Positions 14,077 to 20,807 of a DNA stretch of 20,821 nt are shown in pieces. This stretch comes from an uncultured Eubacteriales bacterium. Its GTDB lineage: Bacteria; Bacillota; Clostridia; Christensenellales; UBA1242. The notes under the pieces were generated by a model. It did not search any database. It was not told the origin of the DNA and saw only the letters and a program-made list of their open reading frames with translations. The translations under genes were made by a program, and so were the position numbers. The stretch is taken from the NCBI GenBank assembly GCA_948971535.1, contig CARFEX010000004.1, positions 1-20,821 of the forward strand, read 5' to 3'. Within the stretch, counting starts at the first letter, position 1. Each line of letters begins with the position of its first letter.

Positions 14077-14733
14077 TTATCTATTTGGTGTTATTGCTGT
14101 TGGGTAGAGTGGTAGGTCTGCAAGTCCTTGACATACTGATGTTGTTTGTGCTTGTTGACATGGTGGTACTACTGGGTAGCCAAAGCTTGGGACGAGCAAG
14201 TCTACTACTGATGTTACTTTTATCATTATTTGTATACAAGCTGTGATTGTAAATGTATTTTCGCTAGTATACGCTCCGATTGTACTTGATACGAGTGCAT
14301 TTGCTGTGATATTCACTGGACTAAGTGATGGTTGTGGTACAAAGAGCATTACACTTTTTTGTACTGTTATGCTACTTGTTCCTGTTCCGATAACACCATT
14401 TGCATCTCTGTAAGTTACGGTTACTGGGATAGTGATATTCATACTTACATTTGCATAGTTTGGTGTACATTCAATTCGGTCAATAACTAAGTCAGATATG
14501 ACTGCTGGAACACCCTCAGTATTTTGTGCTGAAATGTAAGTAAGTGGTTGAGCTGGATTTGCTGGATTAAAGTTTGTTACAGGCAAAATTATACCGCTCT
14601 CAGTTGTTTGTGATACGCATGCGTCAAAAACTTTGGTTACTTCTATCAAAGTTTTTTCGCATATACCATTTAGACCGCTGTTGCCTATTGGGCCAGGTCT
14701 ATTTGGATTTGTGTTGTTAATGTAAAATGACAT
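14077..14733 (-). CDS. Probable spore coat/exosporium structural protein
   Basis: A 218-residue secreted-looking but signal-less protein, rich in T, V, S, P and N with six spread cysteines (GICEK, FDACV, IECTP, TACIQ, PPCQQ, SVCQG). The N-terminus NRPGPIGNSGLNG holds three collagen-like G-X-Y steps, reminiscent of exosporium proteins. The middle looks like beta repeats (VTVTYRDANGVIG, SVMLFVPQPSLSP), as in clostridial spore-surface proteins of unknown structure. A sigma-K-type promoter upstream (CATATTTTA with AC 17 bp before it) supports mother-cell expression late in sporulation. AGGAGG lies 8 bases before ATG 14733. The family name is uncertain; the assignment rests on composition and promoter. 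Confidence 0.65.
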   Translation of the reverse strand: MSFYINNTNPNRPGPIGNSGLNGICEKTLIEVTKVFDACVSQTTESGIILPVTNFNPANPAQPLTYISAQNTEGVPAVISDLVIDRIECTPNYANVSMNITIPVTVTYRDANGVIGTGTSSITVQKSVMLFVPQPSLSPVNITANALVSSTIGAYTSENTFTITACIQIMIKVTSVVDLLVPSFGYPVVPPCQQAQTTSVCQGLADLPLYPTAITPNR

Positions 14734-14792
14734 TTATAAAACCTCCTAAAATAAATGTGTAATTAGAGCTTTACAAAGCCCTTTATACACTT

Positions 14793-14820
14793 TAAAATAT
14801 GTGACAAAGTTTCAAGTTGT
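14793..14820 (-). promoter_or_regulatory. Sigma-K-like promoter of the coat-like gene
   Basis: On the minus strand CATATTTTA (complement of 14793-14801) matches the sigma-K -10 CATAnnnTA, with AC (complement of 14819-14820) 17 bp upstream. The leader would be about 50 bases and contains the AGGAGG site. Confidence 0.5.
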
Positions 14821-14854
14821 GCTAAAAAACAGCAAAACAAAGAGAAAATTTTGT

Positions 14855-14883
14855 TTGACAAGGGGAGTTTATTCATTTACAAT
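14855..14883 (+). promoter_or_regulatory. Promoter of prfB
   Basis: TTGACA (14855-14860), 17 bp, TACAAT (14878-14883). Transcription would start near 14890, followed by AGGAG (14903-14907) and the ATG at 14916. Confidence 0.85.
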
Positions 14884-14915
14884 ATTGATAGATAAATTTT
14901 TTAGGAGTTTAAATT

Positions 14916-16011
14916 ATGGTACTTGATAATTTTAAAGAGAGGATAAATTCGGCAAAAGATGATTTTTCATTTATAAAGGAGTGTCTTTGACTGCGCAAAG
15001 TTGAATGAAGAGTTAGGGCAATTAAAAGAGGAACAGTTAGCACCTGATTTTTATACAAATCAGAAAAAGGTGCTAGAAATTGGCAAGAAAATCAAAGCGA
15101 TAGAAGACAAACTTTTAAAAATCAACCGCTTATCAAGCCTTATTGATGACTGTGAAACACTTATCGAACTTATTGAAGAGAGCGGAGACGAAAGCCTCGC
15201 AAATGAGCTTGAAGAGAGTGTTCATGCTCTTGAAAAAGAGGTGGAAATTGCAAGGGTTGAAACATTGCTTTCAGGCAAGTATGATAGCTATGATGCTCTC
15301 ATTACACTTCATGCTGGAGCAGGTGGAACAGAGGCTCAAGACTGGACTGACATGCTTTATCGCATGTATGGTATGTATTGTGAAAAAACTGGGTTTAAAA
15401 CTCGTGTGCTTGATGTAATTGACGGCGACGAGGCAGGGTTAAAAGCAATTACTTTTGAGGTCAGTGGAGTCAATGCCTATGGTTATCTCAAAGCTGAAAA
15501 AGGCGTGCATAGACTTGTCCGAATTTCGCCATTCGACTCAAACGCGCGTCGCCACACCTCTTTTGCTAGTGTGGAAGTTATGCCAAAAATTGAGGATGCA
15601 CCAGATATAGAAATCAAACCTGAGGATTTAAAAATTGACACCTATCGCTCTTCTGGTGCGGGTGGACAGCATGTTAATAAAACAGACAGTGCGGTGAGGA
15701 TTACTCATATTCCAACAGGGATAGTAACTGCTTGTCAAACAGAGCGCTCACAAGTGCAAAATAAGGAAAGTGCTATGCAAATGCTTTATTCAAAACTTGT
15801 AGAGTTGCAAGAGCGTCAAGAAATGGAAAAACTAGCTGAAATTCGTGGCGAAATCAAGAAGATAGAGTGGGGAAGTCAAATTCGTTCTTATGTTTTTTGC
15901 CCATATACTATGGTTAAAGACCACCGAACAGGCTATGAAAGTAGTGATGTTCAAGGCGTTATGAACGGCAACATTCAAGAATTTATAAATGAGTATTTAA
16001 AGAAAATATAG
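14916..16011 (+). CDS. prfB: Peptide chain release factor 2, with +1 programmed frameshift
   Basis: Class I release factor reading UGA and UAA. The gene is in two frames: 14916-14987 encodes 24 residues ending ECL, then CTT-TGA-C. Ribosomes slip +1 at 14988 and continue at GAC (14989) to 16011, giving 364 residues, the normal RF2 length (365 in E. coli). An internal AAGGAG (14976-14981) sits three bases before the CTT, the stimulator spacing of the E. coli site. The rest has the GGQ motif in SGAGGQHVNK and the start HAGAGGTEAQDW of the catalytic part. Because RF2 itself reads the UGA, low RF2 increases slippage: autoregulation. An annotation beginning at TTG 15001 would lose the N-terminus. 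Confidence 0.96.
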
Positions 16012-16060
16012 AGTAATTTTGACTTTATATTTTTTTAATTATTTGTTTTTAAATTGAGTA

Positions 16061-16089
16061 TTGACCTTTAGAGGTTTTAGAATTATAAT
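16061..16089 (+). promoter_or_regulatory. Promoter of thyX
   Basis: TTGACC (16061-16066), 17 bp, TATAAT (16084-16089). Transcription would begin near 16096, leaving a 23-base leader that is A-rich and has no Shine-Dalgarno sequence. The -35 region shares the 12-mer TTGAGTATTGAC (16054-16065) with the lipoprotein promoter at 17367-17378. Confidence 0.75.
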
Positions 16090-16118
16090 TTTTATACAAA
16101 TTTTAAAAAAAAAAAAAA

Positions 16119-17297
16119 ATGGAAGTTAAAGTTTTTGCTGGTACTAAGTTAGGTTATGTGCCAAAAAAAGAAGAGTTAGATAAAATAGGAGGACTCACTG
16201 CTGGAATTTGTTATCTTCCTGATACAATTGAAACTCTATTTGATGAGGATGAGGAAAAAACTAAGAGAAGAGAACAAAATGTAAAAATGAGTGGACATAA
16301 AAGTCCATTTGACCACAGTTTTATATCTTTAGAACTTGTAGATGTGCCAAAAATTTTAGCAATGGTTTTGAATGATGAGCAGATGTATACTACAAGTGAA
16401 AAATCGGCAAGATACAAGAGAATGGCTTTGCCTGAAGAAGAAAATGTTGTATATGAAAAATGGCTTGATATATTTGAAGGACTTATAAAACTAGAGCAGT
16501 CAAAAGCACCAAGTTGGTTTACTGATGTTAAAATTAAAAAATTGGCTCAAGAAAATGCTAGATATTTAACCTCAGTTTTCACTCCAACAAGTATGGCTTA
16601 CACTGTTTCTTACAGACAATTAAATATCATTTATAGAAAAATTGCAAAAGAAATTGATTTATTTGAGGATGCAGAGGATACCTTTTCTGTCAAACTTAGA
16701 CCAGTGCTTATTGAATTTAATAAACAGCTTGAAAATCTAGGTTATATTGATGAAAAACTTTCACTTGATGATAAAAATTTTGCGTTAAAGCTTTTCAATA
16801 GAAGTGATAGAAAGGTCGTTGAGCAGTTTGGTGAATGTTATACGTTACAATATAATGGCTCATTTGCACAGCTTGCTCAAGCACATCGTCATAGAACTAT
16901 AGATTATTCTATAAAGATGGAGGAATTTTCAGCTAATTCATTCTTTGTTCCGCCTATTTTGAAAGGTACTGAATTTGAAGCTATGTGGCTTGCTGATTGT
17001 GAAAATTTGAAAGAAAACTTCCCTCAAGGCATGCTAGTTCCAATTGTTGAGAGAGGAACTTTTGAAAACTTTATCTTAAAAACAAAGGAAAGAAAATGCT
17101 CTTGTGCTCAACTTGAAATAGATAAACAAACAACTGATTCAGGAAATAAAATGTTTAGACATCTATTAAGTTCAAATCTCCCTCTTGCTGAAGAACTTGA
17201 ACCTTATTTACGTGGCTCTCGTTGTACAGTGTCAGGTTATAAATGTCCAACTCCATGTGGATATAAAGATGGCATAACTGGAGAGAGAATTATTTAA
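16119..17297 (+). CDS. thyX: Double-domain flavin-dependent thymidylate synthase ThyX-like protein
   Basis: Expected to convert dUMP to dTMP using FAD, NADPH and methylene-THF. At 392 aa it is far longer than a single ThyX (about 220-250 aa) and reads as two ThyX-like halves. The first has GHKSPFDH (59-66) and X7-S-A-R ending at Arg98, but the RHR flavin motif is replaced by D86-E87-Q88. The second has RHR at 257-259, but the S-X-R is M267-E-E269; it then keeps the FFVPP, ERGTFENF and KERKCSCAQLEI segments of the ThyX C-terminal half. The complete RHR-X7-SXR signature is thus divided between halves. The ATG follows a run of A with no ribosome site. No thyA is in the window. Confidence 0.82.
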   Translation: MEVKVFAGTKLGYVPKKEELDKIGGLTAGICYLPDTIETLFDEDEEKTKRREQNVKMSGHKSPFDHSFISLELVDVPKILAMVLNDEQMYTTSEKSARYKRMALPEEENVVYEKWLDIFEGLIKLEQSKAPSWFTDVKIKKLAQENARYLTSVFTPTSMAYTVSYRQLNIIYRKIAKEIDLFEDAEDTFSVKLRPVLIEFNKQLENLGYIDEKLSLDDKNFALKLFNRSDRKVVEQFGECYTLQYNGSFAQLAQAHRHRTIDYSIKMEEFSANSFFVPPILKGTEFEAMWLADCENLKENFPQGMLVPIVERGTFENFILKTKERKCSCAQLEIDKQTTDSGNKMFRHLLSSNLPLAEELEPYLRGSRCTVSGYKCPTPCGYKDGITGERII

Positions 17298-17304
17298 TAA
17301 AACA

Positions 17305-17336
17305 TCAAGGTGGTAAAAATTTAGCCACCTTTTTTT
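17305..17336 (+). terminator. Terminator of thyX
   Basis: AAGGTGG (17305-17311) pairs with CCACCTT (17323-17329) and is followed by a long T-run, eight bases after the thyX stop codon. Confidence 0.9.
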
Positions 17337-17373
17337 TTAAATTAACCTTATATTCCACGTTAAAATTTGAGTA

Positions 17374-17402
17374 TTGACAAATAAGTGTTTCTATAGTAAA
17401 AT
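17374..17402 (+). promoter_or_regulatory. Promoter of the lipoprotein gene
   Basis: TTGACA (17374-17379), 17 bp, TAAAAT (17397-17402), followed by a short leader with AAAGGTG before ATG 17426. The bases TTGAGTATTGAC (17367-17378) are shared with the thyX promoter. Confidence 0.85.
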
Positions 17403-17425
17403 ATAGATAAATAAAGGTGATTATT

Positions 17426-17818
17426 ATGGGAAAAGTTAAAAAATTTCTAACGAGTTTGGGTGTGGTTACTACTATAGGAGTTGTGTCTGTTGCAGGACTT
17501 ACTGGTTGTACTAAAACAGGTGAGGATGTTGATTATAAATACCTTATACTCAAACAATCTGATAGAAATTATACATTGCATTCTGTAGTTAGACAACGCA
17601 ATGAAGACATGAAAGATGTGTTTATTACCAAATGTGGTATGTTTGTTTATAAAGCTAATTATGACAATGAGTGGAGATTTGATGTTAAAACAGAGAATGC
17701 TAAGGGAACTGAAATGCTAGATGCATGTTTCCGTTGTGAAGATGAAAAAGGTGTTGAACAGATTGGTTATGAAGCTGTTTGCTCAAAATGTTTCCCAAAC
17801 GGATACGAGCAAGAATAA
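17426..17818 (+). CDS. Small lipoprotein with two CxxC pairs, function unknown
   Basis: A 130-residue protein of unknown function. The N-terminus is a lipoprotein signal: MGKVKKF basic start, hydrophobic GVVTTIGVVSVAGL, then lipobox LTGC with Cys28 as the lipid-attachment site. The mature part is polar, and ends with CFRC and CSKC separated by about 18 residues, which resembles a zinc ribbon or a redox pair. I do not recognise the family. ATG 17426 is chosen because AAAGGTG precedes it; a GTG nine bases upstream overlaps that site. It is a single-gene unit with its own strong promoter and terminator. Confidence 0.82.
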   Translation: MGKVKKFLTSLGVVTTIGVVSVAGLTGCTKTGEDVDYKYLILKQSDRNYTLHSVVRQRNEDMKDVFITKCGMFVYKANYDNEWRFDVKTENAKGTEMLDACFRCEDEKGVEQIGYEAVCSKCFPNGYEQE

Positions 17819-17845
17819 AAGTTTAAAAAATATATCTATATAAAG

Positions 17846-17868
17846 AAGTGGTTTAACCACTTTTTTTG
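17846..17868 (+). terminator. Terminator of the lipoprotein gene
   Basis: AAGTGGT (17846-17852) pairs with ACCACTT (17856-17862), 3-base loop, with a T-run continuing to 17867. Confidence 0.85.
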
Positions 17869-17909
17869 TTGCTTAGATTTGGATAGTTTGATATAATAAA
17901 ATTATTATG
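17869..17909 (+). promoter_or_regulatory. Promoter of tsaD with almost no leader
   Basis: TTGCTT (17869-17874), 17 bp, TATAAT (17892-17897), nine bases before the tsaD ATG (17907). The leader would be about 3 bases, and no Shine-Dalgarno sequence exists. Confidence 0.55.
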
Positions 17910-18956
17910 ACATACGAAGAAATTGCAAAACAAAAATTTGAAGAGTTGAAGAAAAAGGACGACGTCCTTATTTTATCTATTGAGTCATCATGTGATGAAA
18001 CTAGTATTGCACTCGTTAAAAATGGCAGAGAGGTGCTATCAAATATAATTGCATCTCAGATTGATATTCATAGACGTTTTGGCGGAGTTGTTCCTGAGGT
18101 CGCATCCAGAAATCATATTACAGCCATTTCAAACATTTTTGACGAGGCTATCAAAGAGGCATGTGTTAATATAGAGGACATTGATGCAGTTGCGGTTACT
18201 TATGGTGCTGGGCTTGTCGGAGCATTGCTTGTAGGTGTAAATTTTGCTAAAGCACTTGCGTATAGCCTTTCTATACCTTTAATTGCTGTCAGCCACGTGC
18301 ATGGTCATATTGCTGCAAACTATATATCTCATAAAGAACTTGAGCCACCATTTTTTTGCTTAATGGTTAGTGGTGGGCATACCGCACTACTTGAAGTGCA
18401 AGATTATCAGAATTTCCACCTTGTCGGCTCAACAGTGGATGATGCGGTTGGTGAATGTTTTGATAAAGTTGCTCGTGTGCTTTCCCTGCCATATCCTGGT
18501 GGGCCAGAAATAGACAAACTTGCTTTGCAAGGGAAGAATATATATAATTTTACTGTTTCAAATAGCCTTAAAGATACCTTTAATTTTTCATTTAGTGGAA
18601 TAAAAACCTCAGTTGTCAACTTTGTTCATAACAAATCGCAAAAGGGAGAAAGCTTTTCGCCAGCTGATGTAGCATGTTCATTTCAAGAGGCTGTAACTGA
18701 TGAGCTTTCTACTAAAGCTATTAAAGCTTGTAATCAAACAAAACTAGTAGTAGCTGGTGGAGTTGGAGCAAACTCAAGGCTTAAAGAAAAATTGCAACAA
18801 GCATGCAAAAATGAAGGAATAGAATTTTATTCACCAGTACTGCGATATTGTACTGACAATTCTGCAATGATAGGCTCTGCTGGATATTATATGATAAAAA
18901 AGGGGATAGGTCTTGCCCCACTTTCGCTTACAGCAAAACCTAATGTTGAATTATAA
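17907..18956 (+). CDS. tsaD: tRNA N6-threonylcarbamoyladenosine transferase TsaD
   Basis: Catalytic subunit that transfers threonylcarbamoyl to A37 of ANN-decoding tRNAs, acting with TsaB and TsaE. Signs of the Kae1/Qri7 fold are IESSCDETS at about residue 25, GVVPEVASRNHI, the metal-binding SHVHGHIAANY, GGHTALLE, GGVGANSRLK and the final YCTDNSAMI. Length 349 aa is normal. No tsaB, tsaE or rimI lies nearby, unlike many Bacillota. It is followed by the U32 gene after 36 bp and probably shares a transcript with it. No ribosome site is present. Confidence 0.97.
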   Translation: MTYEEIAKQKFEELKKKDDVLILSIESSCDETSIALVKNGREVLSNIIASQIDIHRRFGGVVPEVASRNHITAISNIFDEAIKEACVNIEDIDAVAVTYGAGLVGALLVGVNFAKALAYSLSIPLIAVSHVHGHIAANYISHKELEPPFFCLMVSGGHTALLEVQDYQNFHLVGSTVDDAVGECFDKVARVLSLPYPGGPEIDKLALQGKNIYNFTVSNSLKDTFNFSFSGIKTSVVNFVHNKSQKGESFSPADVACSFQEAVTDELSTKAIKACNQTKLVVAGGVGANSRLKEKLQQACKNEGIEFYSPVLRYCTDNSAMIGSAGYYMIKKGIGLAPLSLTAKPNVEL

Positions 18957-18992
18957 AATAGAAAAAATCAAATATAAAATAAGGAGATAACC

Positions 18993-20189
18993 ATGGAACT
19001 ACTTGCTCCAGCAGGGAATTTTGACAAACTTTTGACGGCGATACACTTCGGTGCAGATGCTGTGTATTTTTCTGGTAAGCAGTTTGGACTTCGTGCCTTT
19101 GCTGGCAACTTTAGTGATGACGAAATTATAGAAGCAATGCAAATTTTGCATGCAAGTCATAAAAAAGGTTATGTAACTTTAAATATTGTAGCAAAAAATG
19201 GTGATTTTGAAAATATAGACCAATATTTGTCCTTATTGACAAAAGCTCGAGTTGACGGAGTTATCGTTTCAGATATTGGACTTATTTATTATATTCGCAA
19301 AAACTTTCCGTTACTCAATGTTCATGTTTCAACTCAGGCAAACATAAACAACTATCAGTCAGCAAAGTTTTATGCAGACCTTGGCTGTACTAGACTTGTG
19401 CTTGCAAGAGAAATGTCAATAAATGAAATCAAAGAAATAAGAGCAAAACTGCCAAAAGAGGTGGAGATTGAAGCTTTTGTGCATGGTGCAATGTGTATTT
19501 CATATTCTGGGAGATGTTTGCTTTCAAATTACCTCACAGGAAGAGAAAGTAATAGAGGTGCATGTGTGCAAGCTTGCAGGTGGAAGTATTTTATTCGTGA
19601 AGAGAGCCGTGATGACGAATATGAAATCCAAGAGGACGAACGCGGAACATATATTCTTAACTCAAAAGATTTGTGTATGATAGAACACCTCAAAGAGCTA
19701 GAGGAGGCTGGTGTAGTTTCACTCAAAATTGAAGGCAGAATGAAATCAGACTATTATGTTGCAAGTGTCATCAATGCATATAGACGAGCTATTGACGAGC
19801 GAAATAGTATGGAAGAACTTAAAGACGAACTTGAAAAAACAAGCCACCGCAGATATACAACAGGTTTCTATTTTGGTAGCCAAGAAAAAGAATATTTAGC
19901 TAGTTCAATGCCAGTTCAAACAGCGGTCTTTATTGCAAAAGTGGTTGAGGACACCAAAGATGGAATGGTAAAAGTAGAAATGCGTAACCGATTTAAGAAA
20001 GGTGATATGCTTGAAATATTATCGTCAGGTGAAGCGTTTAGAAAAACTTTAACTATAGAAAAAATTATAGATAGCAAGGGTGAAGAGATAGACGACTGCA
20101 AACGTGTGCAGGATATAGTTACAATAAACTGTCCATACAATCTTAAAAAAGGTGATATCTTAAGAGTAAACAAAACCAGCGAAAATTAA
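18993..20189 (+). CDS. trhP: U32 family peptidase-like protein, probable tRNA hydroxylation protein TrhP
   Basis: Member of the U32 collagenase-like family, of which TrhP/YrrO and RlhA act in RNA hydroxylation (5-hydroxyuridine at tRNA position 34 for TrhP). The family hallmarks are the MELLAPAGNFDKLLTAIHFGADAVYF start, the signature EAFVHGAMCISYSGRC at about residue 160, and further cysteines in CVQACRW and CMIEHL. The C-terminal part (QTAVFIAKVV, NRFKKGDMLEI) resembles the small beta domain of TrhP. 398 aa is close to the usual 400-420. AGGAG precedes the ATG. It lies 36 bp after tsaD, another tRNA modification gene. trhP is a best guess; family members are hard to tell apart. Confidence 0.85.
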   Translation: MELLAPAGNFDKLLTAIHFGADAVYFSGKQFGLRAFAGNFSDDEIIEAMQILHASHKKGYVTLNIVAKNGDFENIDQYLSLLTKARVDGVIVSDIGLIYYIRKNFPLLNVHVSTQANINNYQSAKFYADLGCTRLVLAREMSINEIKEIRAKLPKEVEIEAFVHGAMCISYSGRCLLSNYLTGRESNRGACVQACRWKYFIREESRDDEYEIQEDERGTYILNSKDLCMIEHLKELEEAGVVSLKIEGRMKSDYYVASVINAYRRAIDERNSMEELKDELEKTSHRRYTTGFYFGSQEKEYLASSMPVQTAVFIAKVVEDTKDGMVKVEMRNRFKKGDMLEILSSGEAFRKTLTIEKIIDSKGEEIDDCKRVQDIVTINCPYNLKKGDILRVNKTSEN

Positions 20190-20201
20190 TCGCTGGTCTT
20201 T
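20175..20201. terminator. Terminator between the U32 gene and the SLOG gene
   Basis: ACCAGCGA (20175-20182) pairs with TCGCTGGT (20190-20197), 7-base loop, followed by CTTT on the plus strand and by TTTTG on the minus strand. It contains the U32 stop codon (20187-20189) and can serve both genes. Confidence 0.78.
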
Positions 20202-20682
20202 AATTTGCAATATTTAAAATTTTTTTGTTAAGTTTTTTTGCATAATTTATAGCTAAAGAAGTACCACTTCTTGTTTCTGTTTTTTGTTTATTGATTGCTG
20301 TTTCATATTTATAATAGCAAAAAATCATATCGCTATTTTCTATGATAGCTTTGTCACGTTTTATATAAGAAGAAAGTTTAGAATCAAATATTGTTTCAAA
20401 AATTTCATCATAAAAAACTTGTTTAGCATGGACATATTTTGCTAAGTTTTCTTGACCTTTTAAAAAGCACAATTCACCACGAACAAGAAAAGCTCTCATT
20501 AAAATATGAGGGTATTTTTTTTGTAGTCGCTCTATACATTTTGCGCAAGCCAATGTAAATTCACTTTTAGTTCCAAAATTAAAACAATTTATTTGATATT
20601 TTAAAATTAGTTCTTCTAATAATGTTTCAAGTGCCAAATCCTCATTATATTTTCGATGACCAATAATTCCACAAGTGTTCAT
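20200..20682 (-). CDS. SLOG-family (DUF1273-like) nucleotide-binding protein
   Basis: A 160-residue protein of the SLOG superfamily (SMF/DprA, LOG, YpsA-like Rossmann fold). Visible family traits are the GIIGHRKY N-terminus, FGTKSEF, a conserved KYPHI helix end, the RDKAIIENSDMIFCYY strand, and RSGTSLAINYAKKLNKKILNI, the phosphate-binding SGT loop. SLOG proteins bind nucleotide-like ligands; the biological role of this branch is unknown. ATG 20682 is preceded by GAGAGGTAAT. It is transcribed leftward from a promoter bracketed by CACTAGTG palindromes and diverges from a gene beyond the window edge. Confidence 0.82.
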   Translation of the reverse strand: MNTCGIIGHRKYNEDLALETLLEELILKYQINCFNFGTKSEFTLACAKCIERLQKKYPHILMRAFLVRGELCFLKGQENLAKYVHAKQVFYDEIFETIFDSKLSSYIKRDKAIIENSDMIFCYYKYETAINKQKTETRSGTSLAINYAKKLNKKILNIAN

Positions 20683-20699
20683 ATTACCTCTCTGTGTTG

Positions 20700-20776
20700 T
20701 ACTAGTGAAATTTTAACAAAATATTTTTTAAAAGTCAAAGAAATCACTAGTGTAGCACAGATATTACACTAGTGAT
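20700..20776. promoter_or_regulatory. Phased CACTAGTG palindromes, probable operators
   Basis: CACTAGTG occurs at 20745-20752 and 20767-20774, centres 22 bp apart (two helix turns), within a perfect 12-bp inverted repeat (20743-20754 with 20765-20776). A related TACTAGTG is at 20700-20707, 45 bp from the first. The sites bracket the leftward promoter and sit just before a rightward -10 box TACAAT (20783-20788). Confidence 0.65.
20710..20738 (-). promoter_or_regulatory. Promoter of the SLOG gene
   Basis: On the minus strand TTGACT (complement of 20733-20738), 17 bp, TAAAAT (complement of 20710-20715). The transcription start would fall near 20703, inside an ACTAGT site. Confidence 0.75.
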
Positions 20777-20807
20777 ATTTAGTACAATAAAGCAAAGTAG
20801 AGGAAAT

